Assembly: GCA_037043015.1 (NCBI GenBank)
Contig: CM073329.1
Span: forward strand, 14,896,648-14,960,647
DNA: 64,000 bases
From: Bryum argenteum
Lineage: Eukaryota > Streptophyta > Bryopsida > Bryales > Bryaceae
Direction of reading: 5' to 3'
Shown: one piece after another, positions 23,629 to 34,666 of the stretch
Layout: each line of letters begins with the position of its first letter
How positions within the stretch are numbered: position 1 is the stretch's first letter
Program-made: the position numbers and the translations under genes
The notes under the pieces: generated by a model
Seen by the model: only the letters and a program-made list of their open reading frames with translations
What the model was told of the DNA's origin: nothing
Database searches by the model: none

Positions 23629-26105
23629 AAGGACCTACCTAGCGTACGGCTGGATCTACAACAACGGAATATCCGGCGCCACCTGTGGCTGCGTCGTGTT
23701 GCAGACTATGATCAGCGCGCATATCTACCCGACGCTCCATGGGTCCTATCGAAGGAGCAGCGCCAGATTTTTCTTCATATCCTAAAGGAAATCCGAGTAC
23801 CTTCGCACTACTCAAGCACCATACACTCGAAAGTTTCTAAAGGTAAGCTTTCTTGCTTGAAATCTCATGATTTTCATGTGCTTCTACAGGACCTCATGCC
23901 GCTGTGCATGCGGAACTGTGACTCTCCACACATGACAGCAGTGGTCGTGAGATTAAGCTGCATGTTCAAGAAAATTTGCTCAAAGACAGTGGACCGCGCT
24001 GAGAGGGAGTCTTTATTCCTTGAGTGCGTAGAGACTCTGTGCCTCCTTGAGAAGGAACTGCCTCCCGCTTTCTTTGATATAATGATGCATTTGTGCATCC
24101 ATTTAATTGAAGTACTCTTCAGATGTGGACCGATCCACGTGCGGTGGATGTATCCGTTCAAGAGATACTACAAGACTCTAAAGGGTTACGTTCGGAACCA
24201 TGCAAAGCCCGAAGGATGCATGACGAAAGGATACAAAGTAGAGGAAGCTTGTGGATTCTTCTCGGAATACATAAGGGACGTTTCGGTAGCTGTGAAGAGA
24301 GTTTGGGACAGTGAAGAAGATCCTGTCATGACGGATATAGTTCTTGAAGGTAAGGGGAAGCGACGGGAATTGGATGGGGTTCTCCTGGACCACATCCATG
24401 CTTTTGTGATTGACAACGTTGACTGCATTGAGCAATACCGGCGGTACGTGCACTCCATGCACTTGTGTTTTTTGTCCTTGGGCACCTGCGATCCCCAAAA
24501 TACTTGTCTCGCTTCAGTTTGTAGGTCTGTTTCTGTCTTATGTGTTGCGTCCTATTTCGGCAGTACGGTTGACTTGCAACTGATCGCGTTTTTTCTCTTC
24601 TCGTTGTCGAGATTGGTCTGATTACTGATTCAGTCTGATCCCATGTCTCTTACCTCTGGACCATGCTTGGTTCCTCTCCCTTTTTTTTTATTTTTCAAAT
24701 TGTCCTATTTGATGTTTAGGTATCCTCTGCATGTTCTTAGCACTCCCTTTACTAATCGTTTCAGGCCATGTTTAATGGCAAAGGCCTTTCGAATTTTAGA
24801 TTTGCTTATACTTTATCTCGGCTTTTTATTCAAGTTACAAAGTACGTTCACGGTACATGTAACCTGGCGTCTTCACGTTCAAAACCGTATCTTAAAACTC
24901 TCACAAATTATACGGTTTTGAACGTGAAGACGCCAGGTTACATAGATTTTTATCTTTATCTATTGTCTCGAATTTCTCCAAACCAAACTTGAGTCAGAAA
25001 AGTTGTCTCTTGTATCCAATTTCTTGTCCCCAATTATTCAATAATGTTCAAATTCGGTTGCCCCCTGTAAAGGAGCCTTCGTCGTATACATTCACAATTG
25101 GATTTTCAATTGTCTGACAAGGACTTTCCCCCTGTTGTCATCCCTTCTACAATATGAATCTTCAGTTACGTGCCCGACTTACCAGACTGAATGTCTTCTT
25201 CTCTCTTACATTATCGTTGTTGCCTTCAGGATGTATCAGCCCCTCGTCGAGGATCGTATCCAAGCGCGTGCACGTTGGCGGAGGCGTCACCCTGGTCGCA
25301 ACAGTGGACGGGGTCCAAACTTCCCTCCTGAGTTGTCAGAGCTTCCATCGTTCAGGCTTTGGTTGCAATCCACTGTTGCTGAGGAGAAGGCAAACGGCGT
25401 CGACGTGGATCCCACTGCAGAGGCTCTGGACAAATTCCCATCTCGATTCGCTACAAAATTCCGATCCATGTCTGCATATGGGTACCACTATCGGGTTCAG
25501 AGCGCTGAATCCAATCTCCGTATCTCTGACTGCGGTATTGCCGCCACTTTTGTTCGTGAGTGCCGCTATGGCATGCGAGACTCTAGCCCCGTACTAGCGC
25601 CAGTGGAGTATGTTGGCTCGCTAGAAGAGATCCTCGAGCTAAACTATGGAACCGTTAAGCAGGTAGTCTTTATCGGAACTTGGATCAGGGCCAACTATCG
25701 CGGAAATACCGCCACTGTCAAGAAAGACGAGTGGGGCTTCACCATGGCCAACTTCTTGAGAACCCTCCCGTTCGGGAGGGACTCGTTCGCATTTCCGTCG
25801 CAGTACCAGCAGGTTTTTTTCGGTCCATGTTACGAAGCCCCGGAGTGGAAGGTTATCGTTCGTACCGAACCCCGGAGTCGGAGGTTGTGGCAGAGGGGGA
25901 CAAAGAGGCCCACAACCTGCTTTTTTGGCACGGGCGGGATTCTGAGTGTCTTGGTCTTCAAGTTCCCGAGGAGCTCAACGAAGGCCATAACCCACCTCCC
26001 TCTACGGGCAGAGTAGTCCAAGTGAGTGAACTTGTACCGGACGTAGGCTCAGACACTGCAGATTCGCTGGACAGGGATCTTGGTGATTCCTCTCCAGAGG
26101 ATTGA
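23629..26105 (+). pseudogene. TNP2-like CACTA transposase, C-terminal half only
   Basis: The reading begins abruptly at 23,629 after a stop. Exon one (to 24,443) carries the end of the TNP2 domain (YLPDAPWVLSKEQRQIFLHI) and a clear DUF4218-type segment: LKSHDFHVLLQDLMPL, PPAFFDIMMHLCIHL, RWMYPFKRYYKTLKGYVRNH and KPEGCMTKGYKVEEACGFF. After an intron (24,444-25,229), exon two holds a DUF4216-type segment: ELNYGTVKQVVFIGTWIRAN, KKDEWGFTMANFLRTL and QQVFFGPCYEAPEWKVIVRT. Near 25,880 the natural frame appears to shift into one that runs through an acidic tail to a stop at 26,105. No N-terminal DDE part was found upstream, so the copy cannot encode a working transposase. Confidence 0.75.
24857..24943. 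repeat. Perfect 34-bp inverted repeat in the TNP2 intron
   Basis: Bases 24,857-24,890 are the exact reverse complement of 24,910-24,943, separated by a 19-nt loop. It lies inside the inferred TNP2 intron. A transcript would fold into a strong hairpin. The sequence around it is otherwise ordinary. Confidence 0.95.
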
Positions 26106-26644
26106 AAAGTCAATACCCTCATCAGTATATCCATGTGAATGTGCCCAGTGTGTAGGTACTTTTCTCCTGCACTAGGTAGTCGGTCGTACACTACTAGAAA
26201 AACCAACGTCCAAATCAACAGAGAAGCGTTGATTTTTTTTGTTGATTTGGACGCGTTGATTTGGACATTAGTCAACAAAAATCTGCTCAAAATTTCTGTT
26301 GATTTGGACAAATTTTACAAAAAGAAAAAAAAAAGAAAAAGAAAAAAAATTAAATTTTTTTGAAAAAAAATACAGAAAAAAATAGGAAAAAAAACTTTTT
26401 TCGCTGCCCGGAATTTTCTGTAAATTTTTTTTCAATCTGCCCGAGAGCCCGGGCAGCAGCTCAAAAACCCGGGCAATGGCCCGAGGCCCGGGCAGCGGCC
26501 CGTTCGAAAGTCATGCGGCCGATGGGAGTCTAACTCCCCACCTCGGGGTTATTGGCCATCGCCTCGACCAACCTACCATCCATCAAAGAAGATGTACATA
26601 ATTATGTTTTTTGTCATAGATATATGCTTAAAGTACATAGTCTT

Positions 26645-27000
26645 AAAATTCAGCCAACTTTGAAGGCCATTTCGTAGAATAACTTTTTGCAAAAATCTTT
26701 GAACTAATGAAAGTTGGGGATTGAAGTGAAGTTTAATCTCCAAGAATTCTTTTGTAATTTGGAGCCTCCATTCAAAAGTTATGGACGGAATTCAAAGCGG
26801 GTGTTTTAAAATATCAAAAACAAATTTCTTGCAACCCTTTTTTTGAAATCTTTCTATAACTTTTGAATGGAGGCTCCAAATCACAAAAGAATTTTTGGGG
26901 ATTTAACTTTACTTGATTTTCCAACTTTTCTTAATCTCAAGTTCTTTGAAAAAATTTATTATACCATGACAAAATGGCCGCCAAAGTCCGCTGATTTTTT
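26645..27000. repeat. Long imperfect foldback repeat
   Basis: The left arm (about 26,645-26,783) and right arm (about 26,847-27,000) are complementary with scattered mismatches and small gaps. The core TTTGGAGCCTCCATTCAAAA pairs exactly. The spacer is about 63 nt. It may be a foldback MITE inserted in the small CACTA element. Confidence 0.75.
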
Positions 27001-27048
27001 GTTTGTTTATTTTTTTGTTTTTTCTTTTATAAGTTGTGGATGAATAAG

Positions 27049-27781
27049 TTTACCCCTAAATGAAAGAGGAGGTAAGGGCAAATCCTAGATGGAATAGCAT
27101 CATGGAAAAATTATGACCAAAATATTTGGGGTAATAATTTTTAGTTCCTTCTTTCTTGAGAAATGCCCAAAGCAACTTTTGGGGGCCAAAAAGACCGCTT
27201 TTGAAAGGAAATTTGACATGAGACTCTTCAAATTCTTGTTCCTAGGTGAGTAAGGAGTATGTCTATGTAATTTTTACCCTCGTAGGACCTATAAAACTTC
27301 AAGAAATGCTTAATCTTTCACATGGAGGTATGCTGAAATTCAAATACAAAGGCCCAATTTCAAAAAATATAAATGCATGTAAAAAAGTATTGGATTGAAA
27401 ATCCAAACGGTGAGATCATGCCTTACTACCTTTCCTAGATGTGGAAAAAACAAAACTTGAAAAAAAGTAAAATCTCAATTTTTGGAGAATTTTTAAAGTT
27501 TATGCGTTTTAATCAATTTTGGGCAGATTTAGAGAATAAGTAAGCATATACCGCAGTTTGGGCAATTTTGGGCAGATTTCAAATAGTGTTTTCAAACTTT
27601 GACAGTGAATATCTCCTAAAGTATGAGGAATTTTGGAGCATGAGATGACTTTCCGGAAAGCTACGGGAAAACTCTACAACCTCCAAAAGATTCCAACGTC
27701 ATTCGATCTAAAAATAGTATGTCAGAGGCTGACCAAAGTCCAATGGACCCGATTTGGGCCTCACTCACCTTTAGAGGTTAA
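27049..27781 (+). repeat. Dispersed repeat R1, copy C
   Basis: It starts TTTACCCCTAAA and ends TTTAGAGGTTAA, imperfect inverted ends. It shares long stretches with copy A, including GAGATCATG(CC), CATGGAGGTATGCTGAAAT and GTATGAGGAATTTNGNAGCATGAGATGACTT-type sequence. Target duplications are not evident. Confidence 0.6.
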
Positions 27782-27784
27782 AAA

Positions 27785-28015
27785 ATAGAGTTCATAAATT
27801 GCAAAAGATTCCAAAATATTCTAAAAGATTCTATAATATTCCAATAGATTTTCGAATATTTTAGCATATTTTACAAAAGATTCCAAACATATTCCCAAAA
27901 GATTCCAAAAGATTCCAAATTATTTCCAAAAGATTCCTAAAGATTCCTAAAGATTTCCAACAGATTTCCAAGAAATTTGCATAAGATTCCCAAAAGATTC
28001 CCAATAGATTTCACA
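27785..28015 (+). repeat. Degenerate minisatellite, (AAAAGATTCC)-like
   Basis: About fifteen irregular copies of a 10-14 bp unit close to CCAAAAGATTC fill this stretch between R1 copy C and the right subterminal region of the small CACTA element. Confidence 0.75.
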
Positions 28016-28192
28016 TTTGCTGAAATTTTGTTGATTTGGTCATCACACTATTCAAATCAACAGAAAAAATGTAGCAATTTGTTGATTTTTTCAAATAGTT
28101 CAAAAATCTGTCAAATCGGTCATTGCAGTGCACCGAACAACGGAAATCAGTTGATTTTCTGTTGATTCGGTCATAGTTTTCTAGTAGTGGTA

Positions 28193-29397
28193 GATGCAAT
28201 GTGGAATTTTTGAATTCTGTTTGTAGCAACTCTTACTGCGGACCGAAGGAGGCTTTAGGCTTGATCCTTCTACGTTCTAGACATCTTTCTAGGATGAAAT
28301 CACCCATGCTCACCAGTATGGCTCCGCAGATACTACGGAACATGTAAACTTGCATTTGAACGGCTTTATGTATATCAAACATTTCGTCATAATGCACCAT
28401 TTTGATTCCCCTTACCTTCGGTACTGTATTTATATGTTTTAGTGACATAACCTTGCCTAAATCTATGATGGAAACACACTGAAATGTCCTCTGCATAATC
28501 TTTAAACACTCGTGGGCCGTGGCATGATAACCATTACACCCCCCCATAACCCCCCCCACCCCAAGTTGTTGACCTAGGTTTCAGCAGCTAGCGGTCCTGT
28601 AAGCGATACTAGGGCTTGACCGGAGTACATCCGTATCAGGGTATGCGGTAACATTGCACAAGATGGAAATCAGGGGACAAGGTACAAAGGGGTTTCAATC
28701 TGGGATTGTCGACCTCGGAAGCTGCAGAAATGAACCATCTCAAAGATACTGTTGAGGTCCTCAAAAGGTTCGTATATGTACACCCCTTGATTCGGAGAAG
28801 ATCGAGTTCATTCAGCTGAAATTGAATACCGTAATCAAACTTGGAACAGTCAAGAGGGGAGCTTATTTAACGATCGTTCCATTTAACCTCACCTGACTCT
28901 GCGGCTTCTGTCCAGGGAGATGAAGTTCCTATTTGAAAAACTTAAAGAGCTGAGACAGATGGGGATCATACAAGTGGTGGACCTGAAAGATGCCGACAGA
29001 ACTGCTCACGACGCTTATATCGAGGTAAGTCTTGAAGTTCTCGATTTTCATGACCACTTGTAATATTCATCCCGTACAATAGCGACCAAATGATGAAGTA
29101 TATATTAGGGTATGCGGTAACATCGCACACGGTATCAGCGCACCAGGGTATCCACATCGCCCCTACACTCTCAGTCCCCAGTGTGAACAGGGTTCGTGTA
29201 CGTGGCCGCTTAACTCAGGTGTCTGTTCCCCGCATTCCTTTGTCGCAATGTGTTACACTCACCCAGGCACATTAGCGGGTTAACCAACAGAGTTCTCTTG
29301 ATCCGTCTTCTCCTGAAGCTCCATCACTTGATTGGTGCCCCGAATCCAGTAAAGCATGTCTCCATTGTTAGATACAAGACGTATTACTTGTTTCCTA
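28193..29397. other. Right internal part of the large CACTA element
   Basis: Some segments look coding. One is a minus-strand open frame of 108 codons at 28,233-28,559. Another is a plus-strand exon-like piece at about 28,920-29,022 (FLFEKLKELRQMGIIQVV) ending at a GTAAGT donor. AGGGTATGCGGTAACATNGCACA occurs twice, near 28,638 and 29,107. No family was recognised; it may be a decayed accessory gene of the element. Confidence 0.3.
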
Positions 29398-29427
29398 GTT
29401 GAATAACTGGCTATTTTTCTGGTAGTG
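29398..29427 (-). repeat. Right terminal inverted repeat of the large CACTA element
   Basis: It ends TTTTTCTGGTAGTG at 29,427 and is followed by ATA, the right copy of the target duplication. Confidence 0.75.
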
Positions 29428-29430
29428 ATA

Positions 29431-30823
29431 GTACGTGTATCATTCAGACATGTAAATCAGGTGTTAGGAGCACCGAAATTGAAAAAGGATAAAAATATAA
29501 TTAAAGTTAACAGGTATTAATAAAAGAAATCCAAGAAGTAGTGAGCTTTAAAGATCTTTGGAATGCATTTGCAAAAATTAATCTGATACCGTTTGAACAT
29601 GAGAGGAAATTTTTTATTCATACTAATAAGAATAATAAGAAATAAACAATAAACAGAAGCGGCAAATTAATTACAGAGTCGGAAATTCTGAATCTAAAGC
29701 GGCAATTACTCCGGAGAGAAGACCCATTTTTATTACCGTGTTGTATTCCCCAAACTGCTCATGGTTCTTTTTACAAAATACAGAATCAACCTAATAGCAT
29801 AAAATTAAGCTTGATTGTAAGCAATAATAGCTACATGTGATTGCGAAATGTACTTCAGGTGAAAGTGTTGAATCTCCACGGGCTTCCTCTTCCTTAAACG
29901 TGCTGAGACCAAATATTAGAAGTTACGTCTTGCGGTTGTACAACAAGTAGAGAACGCATTCGTTTGATAGGTGTCATCGCTTCACAGTGCTTTAACAACT
30001 GTTTCCCCACTATGTGATATCATTGTGATTCATTCGGATTGCTTCTGTTCAGAATGATGAAGTACACTCCGCATGAAATCCAAGAGGGAATCAATAACCA
30101 AGGTAGCGGGGAAAAACAGCTCCTAGAAGTCGATCCATTTTCTTTTTGTTGTCATTCTCAGCCATTACTTGAAGTCGTGGGTCGTCATCTGAGATTTCGC
30201 AAAAAAAAACCACCTGCGAAGTCGGCACTTTTTAACGCAACGACATGACCAATAATATACGAACAATTATAATATATTTTTAGTTGAAGTAAAACGTACG
30301 GAATTTACGCCATGCAGATAAGCGTGAAGTTGGACAATCAAATTCTTCAGTGTGAGTCGTATGCCATAAGCCCAACCTCCAATGTTTAGAGAACAGAATT
30401 CGTTTTTTTTTTTTTAAATTTTTTTTACTAATCTATATGGAATTTCACAACCTAAATAGTCTAGATTACAATCAATTCCACCCTAAAGTGTATTCATATT
30501 TTTCAAATCTACCATAAACGCAACTTGAAAGGACAAAAAAAATAAGAGCTTATTTCTAAACTTTTACAGTACATCATAGCATAGAGCGACCATAAAAATC
30601 ATCTTCGGGGTCAATCAGTAGTTTGTAAGATTTTTTTTATTGTTATTGTCTTATTCGCAATTCTCTTGTTTGCATAGATGACTGTTTTGTAATATATCAC
30701 TCACAAAAAAAACGTATTTTATTTATGTTTTATTGCTTCTACCATTTGAATGTCTTCATTTTTATTTTTTTAATAAAATAATTTAAATGTAGTATTTTAT
30801 TTCTTTAATAAATAATTCATATA
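29431..30823. other. AT-rich non-coding stretch
   Basis: Only short chance frames and A/T runs. Nothing is recognised between the CACTA right end and the Copia left LTR. Confidence 0.45.
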
Positions 30824-31070
30824 TGGTAAATCATATTGAAGTAAGTGAAATGCAGTCTGTCCCGAACCCATGCATTGGGCTGCCTACGTACCTTCAGCCC
30901 GAAGCTTTTTTTTTAGGATCAGGGACTCACGTAGTTCTGTGCTACATGGGTGTGGGCAGTTACTGTAACTGCCACTAGCCTATTATTCAGTACCATAGTA
31001 TAATACTGTACTCCACTACTCTTTCCAGATCTACTGTAGAACCGAGCCTATACAAGCCTACGGCTTGACA
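30824..31070 (-). repeat. Copia 3' LTR
   Basis: It matches 36,285-36,531 at all but one position. It is bordered inside by the polypurine tract and outside by ATATA. Confidence 0.95.
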
Positions 31071-31080
31071 CTCCCCCTGC
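31071..31080 (-). promoter_or_regulatory. Polypurine tract of the Copia element
   Basis: On the minus strand GCAGGGGGAG abuts the 3' LTR, the expected plus-strand priming site. Confidence 0.8.
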
Positions 31081-31169
31081 TCGGTGACATTGTAAGTAGA
31101 GTGAACTTGAATAAGAGCAGCTGTCTAAGCGTCGATGAGGGCGCGGCATTAGTGGGTTACAAGTCGACA

Positions 31170-32192
31170 CTACTTAGCTTTGCCGGGCGACTGCTGTCGG
31201 AAGTGGGATAAGGATCGGAGCTTCATGGTGCGGAGGTGTTTCCAATGCACTGAGGGCGGTAGCATCTTTGTAAAAATATCGGCCAAATTTGCCGCAGATG
31301 TGATCTTCTCAATTGTGGTATTGCCTTGTTTGACTTGCTCCGCCGGATAGAAAATTTTAGGCGAGAGGTGTTTCGTATTCTCTGTCTTAATATAACCTGC
31401 GGACATTTGATGCCGTGCTGCGTCGTTATCTTCAAAAATCTTAATCGGCTTGTCGGCAATGGGTAACGCAGCGAGCTGACATATATCTTTTAACAAGTTT
31501 CGAAGCCAGATGGCCTCCTTCGTAGTGTCATAGAGTGCAATCAATTCAGCATGGTTTGAAGACGTGGCAACCGTCGGTTGCAACTTGGAGCTCCACGAAA
31601 TCGGCGACCCCCCCAACGTGAAAACGTACCCGGATTGAGAGCGACCTCGGTCAGGCGCAGATAAATAGCCAGCGTCTGCGAAGCCCTCCAGAGCGGTGTC
31701 GTTCTTCTCAAAAAGAATCCCGAAATCTTTAGTGCCGTTTAAATATCGCAGAAGGTGTTTAACGCTGCGCCAATGTCTCATAGTGGGCTCCTTGCTATGT
31801 CGTGAAAGGAGATGTGTAGCAAATTTTATATCTGGTCTGACATTGAGTGCGAGCCATGAAACTGACATGACTGCTTTGACATAAGGAAATTCCACTGGTA
31901 ATATTTCTTCATCTTCCCTCCTTGGCCCATATTCATCTCTGTCGGGTTGTAAGGTGCGAACAATAAGTGGTGTGGGGAGAGGATGAGACGCGTCCATAGC
32001 AAATTTCTTGAGTAGTCGTTCTGTATAGGTTGTCATATGCATATGGACAGAACCGTTGCTCAAATGTTCAAGTTCAACACCCAAATGTACCGGGGTCCTT
32101 CCATAATCTTTCACTTGAAATTCCGTTTTCAAGAGTGTAAGAAGAGAAAACAACGACTTCGCGTGTACCAAAGATATTAATGTCATCAACAT
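31170..32192 (-). pseudogene. Copia RNase H region of the polyprotein
   Basis: A 340-codon open frame covers the end of the reverse transcriptase connection and RNase H. Landmarks are LGVELEHLSNGSVHMHM, VSWLALNVRPDIKFA, KHLLRYLNGTKDFGILF, GFADAGYLSAPDRGRSQSGY, SSNHAELIALYDTTKEAIWL and NLADIFTKMLPP. RNase H removes the RNA template during reverse transcription. It is separated from the RT pieces by frame breaks near 32,100-32,200. Confidence 0.9.
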
Positions 32193-32490
32193 ATATCGCT
32201 AACATGACCAAGTGATTCTTCTTTCGATCAACAAAAACACAAGGTGCGAATTTACTTACCTGAAAGCCGGAGTCAGTCAAATACTTTGTGAGATGGTCAT
32301 ACCATAAACGTCCACTTTGTTTGAGGCCATATATTGCCTTGTGGATTTTAACGACTTTATCGTCAGCGTTTTTCGCATTTCTGCAAAGTAATGATTTGCC
32401 ATTAATCGGCGTGAGATAGGCGCAAACGACACACGTTGATGCGCAGATGCTCGCGTTTATGTTCGCACCAACCCGGTGCGATTCGGGCAC
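32074..32490 (-). pseudogene. Copia reverse transcriptase, catalytic segment
   Basis: The frame contains KAIYGLKQSGRLWYDHLTKY and the catalytic YVDD in LAIYVDDINIFGT. It is out of frame with both neighbours. The reverse transcriptase copies the element RNA into DNA. Confidence 0.85.
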
Positions 32491-32972
32491 GGCAGCAGTC
32501 GAGCCGAGGACACACCTCGTCCAAGAATCCTTCGTATCTCCATATAGAGGTCTTTGTCGATCTTGCTATATAGGTAAGCAGTTACGACGTCCAGTAACCT
32601 GAAGGTGAGACTTTCTCTTACAGCTACGACAATAAGGAGTCTGAATGTTACAACATCCATAACTGGGCTGTAAGTGAAGTCGTAATCAGTACCATACTTT
32701 TGGGTGTAGCCTTTAGCTACAAGTCTCGCTTTATATCTTATGGTCTCTCCGTTGGAGTTCAATTTCCGTGCATAAACCCATTTCGAACGAATAGGTTTGA
32801 TTTCAGCGTCTTGTCGCGGGGTTTTGCCGAACACCATCCGTTCTTTCATTGAACCAAGCTCAGTCTGCATAGCTTTCTCCCATGCTGGCCATTCTTTTGA
32901 TTGTCTAGCTTGAGTAATTGTCTTTGGTATGTCATTTTGCGTTTGAATGTGCAGGACCGTATCTAGCATCAA
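32457..32972 (-). pseudogene. Copia reverse transcriptase, N-terminal segment
   Basis: It shows the Copia RT opening: ARQSKEWPAWEKAMQTELGS, KWVYARKLNSNGETIRYKAR, LVAKGYTQKYGTDYDFTYSP and LLDVVTAYLYSKIDKDLYME. The frame then runs into unrelated residues, indicating a frameshift near 32,520 before the catalytic part. Confidence 0.85.
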
Positions 32973-33327
32973 GCTATGCTCCGGTGGTAAGTGCCTGCGG
33001 TTCCATATGTGCCCTGTGAATGCACATCGTTGGCATTCTCGCTACTGGATGGTGTGGCTGTGCTCCCTCGTTGGTTGCTCAGGCAGCTTTGCGTTGAAGT
33101 CGGCTTATTTTTCGAACCGAGAGGTCGGCCTCTTTTTCGCCGCACCACTGAGATATTGGTTGGGGTTGGATCCGGTGCTATGCGTGCAGGCATATGTTGA
33201 AGTTGGAAGTATGGTGTTGTGGAGATCTCTGAGGTATTTGCAAACGAATCCGGCAATTTCCTCGCTAGCTCGTAGTCGTAAGAAGATCCGCGCACTTCGT
33301 CACACCGTAAACCGGATAATCATCATG

Positions 33328-34014
33328 CTAGCGAGTATTCCAATCGATATCAAGTATGGTTTTGGATAGGCTCTGTTCCATAGCCAGCTTTGGGAATGAT
33401 TGTTCGTCGAAGTGACAGTCTTGAAAGCGAGCTCTAAAGAGATCACCAGTTGTAGGCTCCAAATACTTAATCAAGGAGTTTCCGATGTTGCCAACGTATA
33501 TCCCTTGCTTCCTCTGAGGACCCATTTTCTGACGTTTCGTTGGGTCTAAAGGAACTTCAACTGCACAACCAAATTTACGGAGATGACTAATACGTGGTTT
33601 ATTGCCGGTTGCAAGTTGATAAGGGCTGATGTTGTTACCGGCTGAGGGGCGGAGGCGGATCAAATCAGCAGCATGCATCACTGCATGTGCCCACGCTGTA
33701 AGTGGCAAGTTGGATTTTAATAATAAAGGTCTTGCAATCCACTGCAAGCGTTTAATAAGATTTTCGGCAAGGCCGTTTTGGAAATGCACTTCTGGCAATG
33801 AAACTTCAAGATTTATACCAACGGCTGCACAGTATTCAGTAAAGGTTTTGGAGGTGAACTCCCCCGCTCCGTCCACCCGCAGGTTTTGCACATGATGATC
33901 TGGGAACTTAACTTGTATGCTGATCAACTGAATAAGCATCTTAGCAAATGCGTGATTTCTTGTGGATAGCACATTTACTTCTGTCCATCTTGAGGTAGCA
34001 TCAATCATAACCAT
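33328..34014 (-). pseudogene. Copia integrase core
   Basis: A 228-codon frame with the retroviral integrase layout: IDATSRWTEV (first Asp), LRVDGAGEFTSKTFTEYC (second Asp) and NGLAENLIKRLQW (Glu). HLRKFGCAVEVPL and the QGIYVGNIGNSLIKYLEP segment follow. Integrase inserts the DNA copy. The region from 32,973 to 33,295, linking to RT, is also open in part. Confidence 0.9.
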
Positions 34015-34108
34015 AAAGTAACGAAAAGGGCCTGATGCAGGTGAAATGGGGCCGCAAATATCAACTTGGACGCGTGTAAGAAATTGGTATGTTTCTTTGT
34101 CTTTGAGT

Positions 34109-34627
34109 TTACGGGCCGGTTTGGTGATCGACTTGCTTGCCGAGAGAGAGCATGCTATGCATGATTCTCGGGATTTTGTTGCGTATTATAATTTCCTCTG
34201 CAGCAGATCGTAATATTTTCTGTAACATCTTAAATGAAGGGTGGCCCAGGCGGTCATGCCAAAGGCATGCATCTTGAGATGTGGGATATAAAATAGCAAT
34301 AAACTCATCTGTCTTGATCTCAAAATCTATTAGTCCAGTGCGGCTGTAGTAAAACTTCTCTACGACATTACCGTCGTGATCTGTGAATACTTTATATTTC
34401 CTGTCTTCGTTAAATATGTGTGTGTGGATTTCATATCCGCTATTAAAAACGTCATCCTCACATAGGACTTGTCTTCTTGCTGTGGGTATAAATAGTGCTC
34501 GTTCTGAATAAATACGTACCCAGGATCGAGTCGTCAGCCTCCAACTCGTCCAGGTAATTGTATTCGTCGTCATCCATAGCTTTGGTCGGCTTCTTCGTTG
34601 CTGACTGATTCGGCTTGCGACCACCAC
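34109..34627 (-). pseudogene. Copia GAG-pre-integrase segment
   Basis: The frame contains SQDACLWHDRLGHPSFKMLQ, the His-rich zinc-binding pre-integrase motif. Between it and the Gag zinc knuckle there is room for only about 100 residues and no DSG protease motif in any minus-strand frame I read, so the protease is probably deleted. Confidence 0.8.
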
Positions 34628-34666
34628 GCCATGGGGATAGGTTATTGGTTTTCCTGTACTTCGCGA

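Larger units (their letters stand above)
26189..28189. mobile_element. Non-autonomous CACTA element, 2.0 kb, nested in the larger one
   Basis: The ends are CACTACTAGAAAA at 26,189 and its complement ending at 28,189. GTA is duplicated at 26,186-26,188 and 28,190-28,192. Subterminal regions are full of GTTGATTTGG-type words in both orientations (26,205-26,310 and 28,030-28,165), typical transposase binding arrays. There is no coding capacity. It contains the foldback repeat at 26,645-27,000 and R1 copy C. It sits 84 bases after the TNP2 stop. Confidence 0.85.
13569..29427. mobile_element. Large CACTA (En/Spm) DNA transposon, 15.9 kb, with nested insertions
   Basis: The left end begins CACTACAAGAAAAACAGACA at 13,569. 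The reverse complement of the right end begins CACTACCAGAAAAATAGCCA at 29,427. Over 30 bases, 25 match. ATA flanks both sides (13,566-13,568 and 29,428-29,430), the 3-bp duplication expected of CACTA elements. Inside are a leftward TnpA-like gene (15,967-18,865) and a rightward TNP2-like gene with DUF4218- and DUF4216-like parts (23,629-26,105), the usual gene pair. Nested items are a MULE-type MITE (16,661-17,001), a repeat R1 copy (20,143), a dioxygenase-like gene (22,366-23,620) and a second CACTA (26,189-28,189). That the two ends belong together is inferred from the repeats, the duplication and the enclosed genes. Confidence 0.75.

Noticed and set aside
28505..28565. C-rich run resembling a quadruplex-forming tract
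   Set aside because: The C runs are irregular and isolated; there is no support beyond composition.
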